From assembly GCA_026708325.1 (NCBI GenBank), contig JAPOVC010000006.1, forward strand, positions 62,001 through 126,000: DNA of 64,000 nucleotides, written 5' to 3'. This document shows positions 6,624 through 17,126 of this stretch, piece after piece. The first letter of the stretch is position 1; each line of letters opens with the position of its first letter. Source of the DNA: Anaerolineaceae bacterium. GTDB taxonomy: Bacteria; Chloroflexota; Anaerolineae; Aggregatilineales; Phototrophicaceae. The notes beneath the pieces are model-generated. The model ran no database searches and was not told where the DNA came from. It worked only from the letters and a program-made list of their open reading frames with translations. A program made the translations under genes and the position numbers.

Positions 6624-9202
6624 GCCAGGGCCGGCGGCGCCACAACCTGAAGCTGCTGCTGCCTGTCCTGCTGCTGCTGACGGCCATCGCCGCGCCCGCG
6701 CGGGCGCAGGGCATCACGCTGGAGGTGGAAGCCGGTTTCGACAGCTTCTTCCGCGAACACCAGTGGTTCCCGATACGGGTGCAGGCCAGCAACGCCGGCG
6801 CCGACCGCAGCGGCCGCCTGGTGCTGCGCCCCGAGACCTCCGGCAACGCCTTCAGCAACACCTTCAGCACCGCGCTGGAATTGCCGGCCGGGGCGCGCAA
6901 GAGCGTCTTTCTCTACGCGACTGCGCGCAGCTTCGCCGACAGCGTCCGCATTGAATACCTGGACGACGACAATATCGTGCTGGCGTCCCGGGAAGCGCCG
7001 TTGCGACACGTGCCGGAGGCGGACAATTTGCATGTGCTGGCGGGCGACGCGTCGCGGGGGCGGGTGGACCTGTCTTCGCTGGCGCCGGGCGGGCGGCAGG
7101 CCTGGCGCGCCGGCATGGCACTTGAAGACCTGCCGCCTCTGGCGGCCGCGCTGCAGTCGGTGGACACCTTTTTCTTCAGCGACGTGGACAGCGGCGCGCT
7201 CGACAACGCCCAACGCGAGGCGCTGGCGGCGCGGGTGCTGGCCGGCGCCCATCTCATCGCCACAGGCGGCGCGGGCTGGCAGGCGACGGCCGCCGGTCTG
7301 GGCGCGTTGCTGCCGCTGGAGCCCTCCGCCAGTCTGACGACGACGGACCTGGCGTCGCTGGCCGCACTGGCTGGCAGCGACGATCTGCCGGCCGGGCGCG
7401 AGACCCTGATCGCAACGGGCAGCCTGCACGCCGACGCGCGCGTGCTGGCGACGACCCCGGATGGTGTGCCGCTGCTCTTGCGACGTGAATTCGGTCTGGG
7501 CACGGTGGACTATCTGGCGGCCGACCCCCTGGTCGCGCCCCTGAGCGAATGGCCCGGTCTGGACGCACTGTGGTTCACCCTGGCGGCCACGCGCCGGCCC
7601 CTGCCCGGCTGGTCGCAGGGCATCACCAATCTTGAGCGCGCCGCCAACGCCAGTGAAATCCTGCCCGGCCTGGACCTGCTGCCGGACCTCCTGCCGCTCT
7701 GCGGCTTTTTGCTCTTTTACGTCGCCTTGATTGGCCCGCTGAATTATCTCATTCTGCGACGCATCAACCGGCGCGCCTGGGCCTGGGTGACCATTCCCGC
7801 GTTGATTCTGCTGTTTAGCGCGTTGTCCTGGACGGTCGGTTTTGGCTTGCGCGGAACCAGCGCCACGCTCAGTCGCCTGGCGCTGGTGCAGGCCTGGCCG
7901 GAAAGTGAGCAGGCCCAGGTGACCGGGTTGGTCGGCGTACTGTCGCCGCGGCGCGCCACCTACGACCTGTTGACGGCGCCGGGCAGCAGTTTGCGGCCGC
8001 TGGCGCGCGAGATCCCCGCCAACCCCTTCGCCGCGGGCATTCAGGCTCGCACGGACATTCGCCAGGCGGAAAGCTTCGACGCCCTGGACTTCAACGTGGA
8101 CGCGAGCTTCATCTCCACCTTTCACACCACGGCGGTCACGCCGGCGCCGGCCATCACGGGCGCCGCCACGCTGAGTTACCGCCAGGGAGAGCCGGACCCG
8201 CTTACCGGCGAGCCGCGCTGGCACTGGCTGCTGAGCGGCAGCGTGCGCAACGCCGGCGACTTTCCCCTGAGCGAGCCGGTCATTCTTGCGCGCGCCGGAA
8301 GCCAGGCGCTGCCGACGGCCCTGCAACCGGGAGAGAGCGCGAGCTTCGAGTTGCCGCTGATTTCGGACACCCTGCAACCTCCGGCGCCGTCGCCGCTGGA
8401 ACGCCGCGGCGAAGCGCAACTGACGCAGCTGCGTTTCAGTCGTTTTTCGCGGGCGCTGGCAGCGCGCGAACAAAGCGTGATGGACATCATGCAGGACGAC
8501 TACAGCACCCGCGCCTACCGCGAGGGGCCCGGAAACAGCGCCGCTGCCCAGGAGCGGCACCGGCGCCAGTTGTTGCTTTCGGCCGCCGTGTCCGATCCCT
8601 TCCTCTCCACCGCCCGCGGCGGGCAGGTGTTCCTCGCCGGCTGGGGCGCGATGCCCCTGCAGACGGAACCGGGAGAGGCGCAGTGGGAACCCAACGATGC
8701 CGCGTTCTATCTCATTGCGCTCGAGGTCGAGCTGGAATTGCCGCAGGAACTGGTGCGCATTGAGGCCGACCAGTTCACCTGGGTGGCGCAGGAACGCAAC
8801 AGCCTGTCCGGCAACGTCGCGCCGGTCAACACGGACTATCAGCCCGGCGACCAGGTGGTCTTCCGCTTCACGCCGCTGCCGCTGGCTCAACTGGAACAGG
8901 TGGAGGCCCTGCAGGTCACCGTCAATCTGCGCAATACGGGGCCGGACGAAATCCCTCTGGAACTGTGGGACTGGCGCGATTCGCGCTGGCGACCGGTCAC
9001 GCTGAGCCGACCGCGCACGCGCAGCACAACGCGCACGGTCGTCCTGCCGAAACCCCAGGCCCTGCTGGGCGCGCAGAACAGCGTGCTGCTGCGCCTGGTT
9101 GCTGAAGAGCTTGGCGGCGCGTTGCGGGTGGAACGCCTCGCAATCGAGCAGCAGGGTTATTTCATGTATACTGACGACAGAGCGACGGTGGCCGACGCAT
9201 GA
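6620..9202 (+). CDS. Large secreted/membrane protein, first gene of the ABC-MoxR-VWA cluster
   Basis: An 860-aa protein with a clear signal peptide (hydrophobic LLLPVLLLLTAIAAPARAQG, cut near residue 31). A beta-rich extracellular region follows, then a class I glutamine-amidotransferase-like fold (around residues 160-330, no obvious catalytic Cys). Two membrane helices lie at about 355-375 and 385-410, and a second long extracytoplasmic region ends the protein. The GTG start overlaps the previous stop by 4 nt, and its own stop overlaps the ABC ATPase start by 4 nt. Position suggests it is an accessory or substrate-interacting component of the ABC transporter. I do not recognise a named family. 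Confidence 0.75.
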   Translation: MSQGRRRHNLKLLLPVLLLLTAIAAPARAQGITLEVEAGFDSFFREHQWFPIRVQASNAGADRSGRLVLRPETSGNAFSNTFSTALELPAGARKSVFLYATARSFADSVRIEYLDDDNIVLASREAPLRHVPEADNLHVLAGDASRGRVDLSSLAPGGRQAWRAGMALEDLPPLAAALQSVDTFFFSDVDSGALDNAQREALAARVLAGAHLIATGGAGWQATAAGLGALLPLEPSASLTTTDLASLAALAGSDDLPAGRETLIATGSLHADARVLATTPDGVPLLLRREFGLGTVDYLAADPLVAPLSEWPGLDALWFTLAATRRPLPGWSQGITNLERAANASEILPGLDLLPDLLPLCGFLLFYVALIGPLNYLILRRINRRAWAWVTIPALILLFSALSWTVGFGLRGTSATLSRLALVQAWPESEQAQVTGLVGVLSPRRATYDLLTAPGSSLRPLAREIPANPFAAGIQARTDIRQAESFDALDFNVDASFISTFHTTAVTPAPAITGAATLSYRQGEPDPLTGEPRWHWLLSGSVRNAGDFPLSEPVILARAGSQALPTALQPGESASFELPLISDTLQPPAPSPLERRGEAQLTQLRFSRFSRALAAREQSVMDIMQDDYSTRAYREGPGNSAAAQERHRRQLLLSAAVSDPFLSTARGGQVFLAGWGAMPLQTEPGEAQWEPNDAAFYLIALEVELELPQELVRIEADQFTWVAQERNSLSGNVAPVNTDYQPGDQVVFRFTPLPLAQLEQVEALQVTVNLRNTGPDEIPLELWDWRDSRWRPVTLSRPRTRSTTRTVVLPKPQALLGAQNSVLLRLVAEELGGALRVERLAIEQQGYFMYTDDRATVADA

Positions 9203-10155
9203 GCCTCATCATCGAAACCAGCGACCTGGTCAAGCGCTACGCGCGCTTCACTGCGGTCAGCGGGCTTTCACTGGCGGTGCCGGAGGGCGCGATCTACGGT
9301 TTCGTGGGCCCCAATGGCGCCGGCAAAACGACCACCATGCGCGTATTGACCACCCTGACGCGTCCAACTGAGGGTGAGGCCCGCGTGGCCGGCTATTCGG
9401 TCACCGCGCATCCGCGCGCCGTGCGGCGCTCCATCGGCTACATGCCGGATGAGTTCGGCGTCTACGACGACATGCGCGTCTGGGAATACCTGGACTTCTT
9501 CGCCGCCTGTTACGACATCCCCGAGAACGAGCGCCGGCGCCTGATCGACGATTTGCTCGAACTGGTGGACCTGACGCACCGCCGCGAGGACATGGTGGAC
9601 AAGCTCAGCCGCGGCATGAAGCAACGCCTGTCGCTGGCGCGCACCCTGGCCCACGATCCCGAGGTCCTGATTCTGGACGAGCCGGCTGCCGGCCTGGACC
9701 CGCGCGCCCGCGTCGAGATCCGCGAACTGCTGGTCGAACTGGCGTCCATGGGCAAGAGCATTTTCTTCTCCTCGCACATCCTGGCGGACGTCAGCGAGAT
9801 CTGCACGCACATCGGCATTATTGAGGCCGGCCAAATGGTGATTCAGGGCAGCGTGGCGGACATGCGCGCGCAGTTGACGCCCTGGCGCGAAATCGTGGTG
9901 ACCCTGGCCGACGGCGACGCCGTGGGCGAGGCGCGCCGTTTGCTGGAAGGCATGCCCCGGGTGCTGGAGACCGGTCTGCTGGAGCCCGAGGACGAGCGGG
10001 CGCGTCTGAGCGTCCACTTTGATGGCGATGACGCCGGCGTGGCGGGACTCAACCGCGCGCTGGCCCTGGCCGACATCGGCGTTCTCGGCTTTCAGGAAGA
10101 GACCAAAGATCTCGAATCGCTCTTCATGAACGTGACCCGGGGCGTCGTCAGTTGA
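9199..10155 (+). CDS. ABC transporter ATP-binding protein
   Basis: A 318-aa cytoplasmic ATPase of the DRA/CcmA-like ABC-2 class. Walker A GPNGAGKTT starts at residue 37. The signature is LSRGMKQRLSLAR, Walker B is VLILDEP, and the H-loop is SSHIL. A ~100-residue C-terminal extension follows the nucleotide-binding domain. ATGA overlap with the upstream gene and TTGA overlap with the permease gene show tight coupling, so ATPase and permease form one exporter. The cargo is unknown; exporters in similar MoxR/VWA clusters are thought to serve the cell envelope or gliding machinery. Confidence 0.92.
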   Translation: MSLIIETSDLVKRYARFTAVSGLSLAVPEGAIYGFVGPNGAGKTTTMRVLTTLTRPTEGEARVAGYSVTAHPRAVRRSIGYMPDEFGVYDDMRVWEYLDFFAACYDIPENERRRLIDDLLELVDLTHRREDMVDKLSRGMKQRLSLARTLAHDPEVLILDEPAAGLDPRARVEIRELLVELASMGKSIFFSSHILADVSEICTHIGIIEAGQMVIQGSVADMRAQLTPWREIVVTLADGDAVGEARRLLEGMPRVLETGLLEPEDERARLSVHFDGDDAGVAGLNRALALADIGVLGFQEETKDLESLFMNVTRGVVS

Positions 10156-11510
10156 GCATGACCCCAACCCGCGTCCAGTTGATTGACGAAGCCGAGGAGC
10201 TGCTGGAACCCCGCGAGCGGGCCCTGTTGCGAATCGCGCGTGTGCTGCTCGGTGGCGCCCTGGCCAATGGCGCGGCCCTGGCCCTGACCCTTTTGCTGGC
10301 GCTGGCGGGCGCGTTACGGCTGTGGCCGGGCTACTTCGCCACCGCGCAGGGGCTGCTGGCCGGCGGGTTGACGCTGGCACCGGATACCGCCATGGCCGTG
10401 GTCATGCTGCTGCTGCTGGCCGACGGCGGCCTGCTGCTGGTGCTGATGACGGGCGTGCTGGCGCGCGAATTCTGGGCCCTGCCGGGCCTGGGCCTGCTGC
10501 TGCTGGTCAACCTGGCCGGTCTCCTGCTGGGTGGCCTGACCCTGACTGTGGTGACTCTGGTGCCGGGCGCCTGGGCGCTGGCGCTGAGCCTGCGTGAGGC
10601 GCGCAGTTTCCGCATCAACCCGGTGATGCGCAAGGAATTCCGCGGCCGTATGCGCGGGCCGCGTTCCTTCATCGTGTTGACGGTCTACCTCGGTCTGATG
10701 AGCGCCTTTACGGCGTTGCTTTACCTCGTTTTTGGTTCGGGCACGGTGCAGGGCACCGGCTCGGCCGCGATCGGCGCCATCGGCCGCGTGCTGTTCATCG
10801 GCCTGGTGAGCATTGAACTGCTGCTGATCCTGTTCATCGCGCCGGCCTTCACCGCCGGCGCCATCACCGGCGAACGCGAATTCGGCACCTGGGACCTGTT
10901 GCAGACCACCTTGCTGGTGCGGCCGGCGCTGCTCATCGGCAAGCTGGAATCGGCGCTGGGCTACATTCTGCTGCTGCTGTTTTCCTCCATCCCGCTGCAG
11001 AGCATCGCCTTTCTCTTCGGTGGCGTCACCCTGGCCGAACTGGTGGTCTCCTTTGCCGTGCTCTCCGTGACGGCTATCGTGCTGGGCACGCTGGGCATCT
11101 ACTTTTCGGCCCACACCACGCGCACCCTGACTGCCAGCATGCGCGCCTACACGGTGGCGCTGGGCCTGCTCTTCGGCATCCCCCTGCTACTCAACCTGCC
11201 GCTCTTCAACGCCTTCGTCAACGCGGCCTCCGGCTTTGGCTCCGGCATCAGCGCGTCGCCGGTGCTGGAAGCGATCTTTGTCTACGTCGGCTTTCTGCTG
11301 GTCAGCCTGAACCCCGTGGCCACGGCGCTGGTGACCCAGCAACTGCTGGCGGACCGCAACGTGGCCGGCCTGTGGACGCTGGTGCTCAGCAGCGACGGCA
11401 GCACCATCCCGCTGGTCTCGCCCTGGATCAGCCTGGTGGTCTTCTACCTCCTGATTTCCACCATCCTGGTGGCACTGGCCGTGCGTCGCATGCGCAAGGT
11501 GGAGGCCTGA
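10152..11510 (+). CDS. ABC-2 type transporter permease
   Basis: A 452-aa polytopic membrane protein with about ten hydrophobic helices. It includes the conserved ABC-2 block at the end of the N-terminal region (NPVMRKEFRGRMRG) and the GEREFGTWDLLQTT motif typical of this permease family. The TTG at 10152 gives a 4-nt overlap with the ATPase and has GGGG upstream at good spacing. An ATG at 10158, two codons later, is an equally possible start. It forms the membrane half of the exporter with the 9199 gene. Its stop overlaps the next start codon by 1 nt. Confidence 0.88.
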   Translation: MSMTPTRVQLIDEAEELLEPRERALLRIARVLLGGALANGAALALTLLLALAGALRLWPGYFATAQGLLAGGLTLAPDTAMAVVMLLLLADGGLLLVLMTGVLAREFWALPGLGLLLLVNLAGLLLGGLTLTVVTLVPGAWALALSLREARSFRINPVMRKEFRGRMRGPRSFIVLTVYLGLMSAFTALLYLVFGSGTVQGTGSAAIGAIGRVLFIGLVSIELLLILFIAPAFTAGAITGEREFGTWDLLQTTLLVRPALLIGKLESALGYILLLLFSSIPLQSIAFLFGGVTLAELVVSFAVLSVTAIVLGTLGIYFSAHTTRTLTASMRAYTVALGLLFGIPLLLNLPLFNAFVNAASGFGSGISASPVLEAIFVYVGFLLVSLNPVATALVTQQLLADRNVAGLWTLVLSSDGSTIPLVSPWISLVVFYLLISTILVALAVRRMRKVEA

Positions 11511-13291
11511 TGGCCAGCCTCGCGGCTGGCCCCGCCGGCGACGGCCCGCGCGCAACCCTGACGACCCTGTTGCAGCGCTGGGAACGGCGCCAGCGCTGGC
11601 AACGCACCTGGCTGGGGTTACCGCGCAGCCTGCTGCCGGGGCTCGCGCTCGGCCTGGCCCTGCTGCTGTGGTCGCGCCTGCGATTTGGAACGCCTGCCGA
11701 CAGCCTCCTGCCGGCCCTGGCCCTGTTGGCCGGCGCGGGCATGATGCTGTTGCTGGCGCGAATCTGGCTGGCACCGCGCCCGACCCTGGCGCTGGCGCGC
11801 AAGTTTGAACAGGAATTCGGGCTCAGCGAACGACTCTCCACCGCGCTGGAATTGCTGGAGGGTCGCATTTACGGCGGCGCCGAACTAACGCCGCTGCAGA
11901 TCGCCGATGCCGGAAGCCGCGCCCGCGGCGTGGACGTCGCCCGTCAGATGCCGCTACGCAGCGACCGGCGCGCCTGGGCCCTGCTGGCGCTGCTGCTGTT
12001 GGCCATCGGGCTGGTGACGCGTCTGCCCGCGCCCTCTGTGCCGGCAGACGAGCAGGAGGCGCAGGAGGCCGCCATCGACGAGGCGGCCGCGGCCGTCGAG
12101 CGGATCAGCGAGGAGCTGGCGAGCGACACGGCCCTGCCCGCGGAATTGCGCGAGCAGTTGCAACGCGAACTGGAACGCAGTCGGGCCCTGCTGGGGCAGG
12201 AGGCCCTGTCCCCGGAGGAAGCCTTTGCGGCGTTGAGCGAGAGCGCGGAGCAATTTGAGCAGCAGGCGCTGGCGCTGGAAGAAGGTATTCGGCAGCAAAT
12301 GCAGGCGCTGGCGAACGCGCAGCAGGCCGGCGGCGAGCAGCTTGAGGCCGCCCTGCGGCAACTGGAGAACGCCGGCACGCTTCCGCCGGGCGACGACGTG
12401 GCGGGCCGTCTGGAACAGGCCGCCGCTTCCCTGGAGGCCAGTAATCCGGAACTTGCGGCGGCGATTCGGGAGGCCCTGCAGGCCCTGCGCGACAGTCAGT
12501 TGCAGAACGCGAGCAATGCCGCGGGTCTGGCCCGACAGGTGCTGGCGCAGCAACAGCAGCAACTCGCCCGCGCGCAGGATTCGCAGCAGAGACTGCGGGC
12601 GGCATCCGACCAGTTGCGTGACAGCGCCAGTCAGATCGCGCAGCGCTCGCAGGCGCAGCCCCTCGTGAGTCAGGAACGCATGCAACAGCAGCCCGGCTCG
12701 GGCGCGCAACCCCAGGCGGGAGACATGTCGATGCAGGGTCAGCCGCAGGAGACTGGCGCCGGGCAAAGGGGCGAAAACCCCGAGGCCGGCAGTCTGCCGG
12801 GCAGCAACGCCCAGGCGGGCGAGGGGGAGGATGCGCAGGCCGGTTCGCAGGGCGGCCAGCCCGGCGGCCAGCAGACCGGTCAGGGCCAGAATACCAGTGA
12901 GCAGGACCGCCCGGGCCTGGGCGGCCAGGCCGGCGACGCCCCGGGAGGCGCGGGCATGGAGGAAAGCTTCGCCGGTGTGCAGGGCGCGCCTCCAGGCCAG
13001 GGGAACGACCCCGACGGTCTGGGCCAGCGCGAATTCGCGCCGGTGTACGCGCCGCGGCGCATTGGCGCCAGCCAGGGGCCGGAACTCTACCTGGAGAATG
13101 ACCCCGGCGACTCGCCCCTGATGGAGGGCGATTTTGCGCCCAACCCCTCCGGCGAGGCGCTGGTGCCCTGGAACGAAATCTACGGCGACTATCTGGATGC
13201 GGCCAGCCGGGCGCTGGAGAGCGACTACATCCCGCTGGGCCTGCGCGACGTGGTGCACGATTACTTCAGCGCACTGGAGCCTGGTCGCTAG
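11510..13291 (+). CDS. Membrane-anchored coiled-coil, Gln/Ala-rich protein (DUF4175-like)
   Basis: A 593-aa protein. Three membrane helices lie in the first ~175 residues (around 37-55, 65-85 and 150-168). The segment ARKFEQEFGLSERLSTALEL between them resembles DUF4175 proteins. A long Glu/Gln/Ala-rich region (about 180-400) predicts coiled coil. Then comes a low-complexity Gly/Gln/Pro-rich linker (about 400-500) and a conserved C-terminal block rich in Tyr and Asp. The ATG at 11510 overlaps the permease stop by 1 nt and is preferred over upstream in-frame starts inside the permease gene. It is likely a periplasmic or surface scaffold for the exporter and MoxR/VWA partners; no enzymatic motif is seen. 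Confidence 0.7.
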   Translation: MASLAAGPAGDGPRATLTTLLQRWERRQRWQRTWLGLPRSLLPGLALGLALLLWSRLRFGTPADSLLPALALLAGAGMMLLLARIWLAPRPTLALARKFEQEFGLSERLSTALELLEGRIYGGAELTPLQIADAGSRARGVDVARQMPLRSDRRAWALLALLLLAIGLVTRLPAPSVPADEQEAQEAAIDEAAAAVERISEELASDTALPAELREQLQRELERSRALLGQEALSPEEAFAALSESAEQFEQQALALEEGIRQQMQALANAQQAGGEQLEAALRQLENAGTLPPGDDVAGRLEQAAASLEASNPELAAAIREALQALRDSQLQNASNAAGLARQVLAQQQQQLARAQDSQQRLRAASDQLRDSASQIAQRSQAQPLVSQERMQQQPGSGAQPQAGDMSMQGQPQETGAGQRGENPEAGSLPGSNAQAGEGEDAQAGSQGGQPGGQQTGQGQNTSEQDRPGLGGQAGDAPGGAGMEESFAGVQGAPPGQGNDPDGLGQREFAPVYAPRRIGASQGPELYLENDPGDSPLMEGDFAPNPSGEALVPWNEIYGDYLDAASRALESDYIPLGLRDVVHDYFSALEPGR

Positions 13292-13314
13292 CGCGCGACA
13301 AAAAGGGAGCGGAC

Positions 13315-14304
<990 letters not shown>

Positions 14305-14314
14305 CGGACAGTCC

Positions 14315-15217
14315 ATGGCTGAAGCACGCGTCTTTGACGAACGCACCCTGCGTCGCCTGGAGCAGGTCATGCTCTGGTCGCAACGCGCGCGCGCCGGCGC
14401 CATGAAGGGCGAACGGCGCTCGATTCGGCGCGGCACCAGCATCGAATTCGCCGACTACCGCGACTACGCCTACGGCGACGATTTGCGCCGTCTGGACTGG
14501 AACGTCTACGCCCGCCTGCAGCGGCCCTACATCAAGCTGCTGGAGGACGAGGAAGACCTGGCGCTGCATATCCTCATCGACGCCTCGGTCAGCATGGACT
14601 GGCCCGCCGGCGACGCCGACGCGGAGCGCAACAAGTTTCGCCATGCGCAGCGCCTGGCCGCCGGCCTGGCCTGGTGCGCCCTGGCCAGCAACGACCGCAC
14701 GCAGGTACACGGGGTCAGCGGCGCGGGCAGCGCAACCTTCGGCCCGCACCGCGGGCGGGGCCACAACCTGCGCCTGCTGGACTTCATCGCGGGCCTGCAA
14801 CCGGCGGGGGAGGTGGACCTGGACGCCGTCCTGCGCGAGCAGGCCCTGCGCGGCGCGCGCCCGGGTTTGTTCGTGCTCATCAGCGACATGTACACGCCCG
14901 TCAACCTGACGGACGCGCTCAACGAACTGGCCGCCGCGGGTCACGAACTGCTGCTGCTGCATCTGCTCTCGCCGGAGGAACTGGAACCGCCCCTGGCCGG
15001 CGACCTGCGCCTGATCGACGTGGAAAGCGGCGGGGCGCGCGAGGTGAGCATCGACGGAAATCTGCGCGAACGCTACGCGCAGCGCCTCGACGCCTGGCGC
15101 GCCCAACTGCGGCGTACCCTGTTGCAGCGCGGCGGCCATTACCTCTTCGTCAACACGGACACGCCCTGGGAACGGGTTATCCTGCGCGACTTGCGCGGCC
15201 TGGGCATCGTTCGATGA
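14315..15217 (+). CDS. DUF58 domain protein
   Basis: A 300-aa cytoplasmic protein with the DUF58 core (GTSIEFADYRDYAYGDD, then RRLDWNVYARLQRPYIK), followed by a degenerate VWA-like half (ILIDASVSMDWP, then FVLISDMYTP). The first MIDAS-like motif DASVS is preserved. DUF58 genes nearly always follow moxR; the pair is thought to act as chaperone and adaptor. It begins 10 nt after moxR. No membrane segment is seen. Confidence 0.9.
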   Translation: MAEARVFDERTLRRLEQVMLWSQRARAGAMKGERRSIRRGTSIEFADYRDYAYGDDLRRLDWNVYARLQRPYIKLLEDEEDLALHILIDASVSMDWPAGDADAERNKFRHAQRLAAGLAWCALASNDRTQVHGVSGAGSATFGPHRGRGHNLRLLDFIAGLQPAGEVDLDAVLREQALRGARPGLFVLISDMYTPVNLTDALNELAAAGHELLLLHLLSPEELEPPLAGDLRLIDVESGGAREVSIDGNLRERYAQRLDAWRAQLRRTLLQRGGHYLFVNTDTPWERVILRDLRGLGIVR

Positions 15218-15236
15218 GCGCGGAGGCCGACGACGC

Positions 15237-17126
15237 ATGCAACTGCTGACGCCGCTGGCGCTGGCCGGGGCGCTGCTGGCCCTGCCGATCCTGCTGCTCT
15301 ACATGCTGCGCCTGCGCCGCCAGGAGCTGGAAGTTCCCAGCATCATGCTCTGGCAGCAACTGCTGCAGGATACCGAGGCCAACACCCCCTGGCAGCGCCT
15401 GCGACGCAATCTGCTGCTGCTTTTGCAACTCCTGATTCTGGCGGCGCTGGTGCTGGCGCTGGCGCGGCCCTTCATCGTTGTGCCGGCGGCCGGCAGCGGC
15501 CAGATTGTGCTGCTGCTGGATGCCTCGGCCAGCATGAACGCCAGCGACGTGGAGGGGGGCAGCCGCTTCCGCGCCGCGCAGGACGAGGCGCGCGCGGCCG
15601 TCAGCGCCCTCGGCGCGAACGACCGCGTGACGCTCATCCGCGTCGCCGAGCAGCCGCAGTTGTTGCTGGCGGCCAGCAATGACCGCCTCGCCCTGCAGGT
15701 GGCGATCGACAACGCCCGGCCGGGCCTGGGCAGCGCGGACTGGCCCGCCGCCCTCACGCTGGCCATGGGCGGCATGGCGCAGAGCGATGACTTCAGCCTG
15801 GTGATCATCAGCGATGGCGGTCTGGGCGACCCGACCTTGCTGCCGGAACTGCCGGACAACGTGACCTGGCTGCCGGTCGGGAGCGCCGGCGACAATCTGG
15901 CGATCACGGCGCTGGCCACGCGCCGCCGGGCGGGGCAGCCGGCGCAGCTCTTCACACGGGTCACGAACCATGGCGCTCGCGACGCAGAGGTCGTGCTTAG
16001 CCTGAAAGTCGATGGCGAACTGGTCGCATCGGCCTATCACGAGGTGGAGGCCGGCGCGGACCTGCCGCTGGTCGTCGAGGCCCTGCCCGCCAGCTTCCGC
16101 CGGATCGAGGCCAGCCTGACGATCCCGGTGGCCTCGGAGATCCCCGATCACCTCGAACTGGACAACCAGGCCTGGGCGCTGGTCGAGGGCGGGAGCGGCA
16201 GTCGCGTCCTGCTCTTCACGCCAGGCAATCGCTTCATTGAGGAAGTGTTGCGCAGCCTGCCCGGCGTGGAGGCCTTCCGCGGCGACCTGTCAGCCGGTCT
16301 GCCGCGTGAAGCCTACGACCTGACCATCCTCGATCGCTGGCAACCGGAGCGCCTGCCGGTGGGCGACCTGCTCTTCATCAATCCGCAACGGGGCAACGCG
16401 CTTTTCACCCTGGGCGAGGAACAGGAATTCGCGCAGGACATTCACGTGACGCCGGGTGACGCGCGCACGCGTTTTGTCGATCTCGACGACGTCAGCGTGC
16501 AACGCTGGACGCCGGTGGATGCGCCCTGGGCGCAGACGCTGATTGAGGCCGATGGCAGCCCCCTGTTGCTGGCCGGGGAAGTTGACGGGCGGCAGGTGGC
16601 CATCTTCACCTTTGACGTGCATCGCAGCGACCTGGCGCTGCAGATCGCATGGCCCGTGCTGATGGCCAACCTGCTGGACTGGTTTGCGCCGCCCGGCCTC
16701 CTGAGCGCGCGCGACAGCCTGGCCGTGGGAGACGCGCTGCAGTTGCGGCCGCCGCCGGATGCCGGGGGCCTGCGCGTGCGCCTGCCGGACGGTTCGTTGC
16801 AGGAGCTGTCGCTGGCACGGCGGCCGCTGCTCTTCGCCGATACGCAGCAGCAGGGCATCTACACGATTGAGGTGCTTGAGGGCGGCAATGTCACGCGCAG
16901 CCAGTCCTTCGCCGTCAACCTCTTTGACGCCGCCGAAAGCGACATCCTGCCGCGGGAGTTGCTCTTCTTCGGTCAGTCCAGCCTGGCGCCCGGCGCGCGC
17001 GAGGAAGAGGGCCAGCTGGAGTTCTGGCCCTGGGTGGCCCTGCTGGCGCTGATGGTCTTGCTGCTGGAGTGGGTCGTGTACCAGCGTCGGCGCGCCGGCC
17101 TGACCCTGCGACCGCGACGCCCGTGA
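15237..17126 (+). CDS. BatA-like membrane protein with VWA domain
   Basis: A 629-aa protein. The N-terminus carries the BatA/aerotolerance signature: two helices around LYMLRLRRQELEVPSIMLW and a helix near residues 58-80. A VWA domain follows from about residue 85 with an intact MIDAS (DASAS). Later regions look like a beta-sandwich and an amidotransferase-like fold, and a single membrane helix ends the protein (WVALLALMVLLLEWVVY). Topology puts the VWA domain outside the membrane. It overlaps the next VWA gene by 4 nt. It is a likely partner of the MoxR/DUF58 pair. Confidence 0.85.
   Translation: MQLLTPLALAGALLALPILLLYMLRLRRQELEVPSIMLWQQLLQDTEANTPWQRLRRNLLLLLQLLILAALVLALARPFIVVPAAGSGQIVLLLDASASMNASDVEGGSRFRAAQDEARAAVSALGANDRVTLIRVAEQPQLLLAASNDRLALQVAIDNARPGLGSADWPAALTLAMGGMAQSDDFSLVIISDGGLGDPTLLPELPDNVTWLPVGSAGDNLAITALATRRRAGQPAQLFTRVTNHGARDAEVVLSLKVDGELVASAYHEVEAGADLPLVVEALPASFRRIEASLTIPVASEIPDHLELDNQAWALVEGGSGSRVLLFTPGNRFIEEVLRSLPGVEAFRGDLSAGLPREAYDLTILDRWQPERLPVGDLLFINPQRGNALFTLGEEQEFAQDIHVTPGDARTRFVDLDDVSVQRWTPVDAPWAQTLIEADGSPLLLAGEVDGRQVAIFTFDVHRSDLALQIAWPVLMANLLDWFAPPGLLSARDSLAVGDALQLRPPPDAGGLRVRLPDGSLQELSLARRPLLFADTQQQGIYTIEVLEGGNVTRSQSFAVNLFDAAESDILPRELLFFGQSSLAPGAREEEGQLEFWPWVALLALMVLLLEWVVYQRRRAGLTLRPRRP

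Noticed and set aside
6560-8890. A 776-codon open frame on the minus strand, opposite the secreted 860-aa protein gene
   Set aside because: It is a shadow of a GC-rich gene: the protein is Arg/Gln/Gly-rich, has no family pattern, and the plus-strand frame has signal peptide, helices and coupled neighbours.
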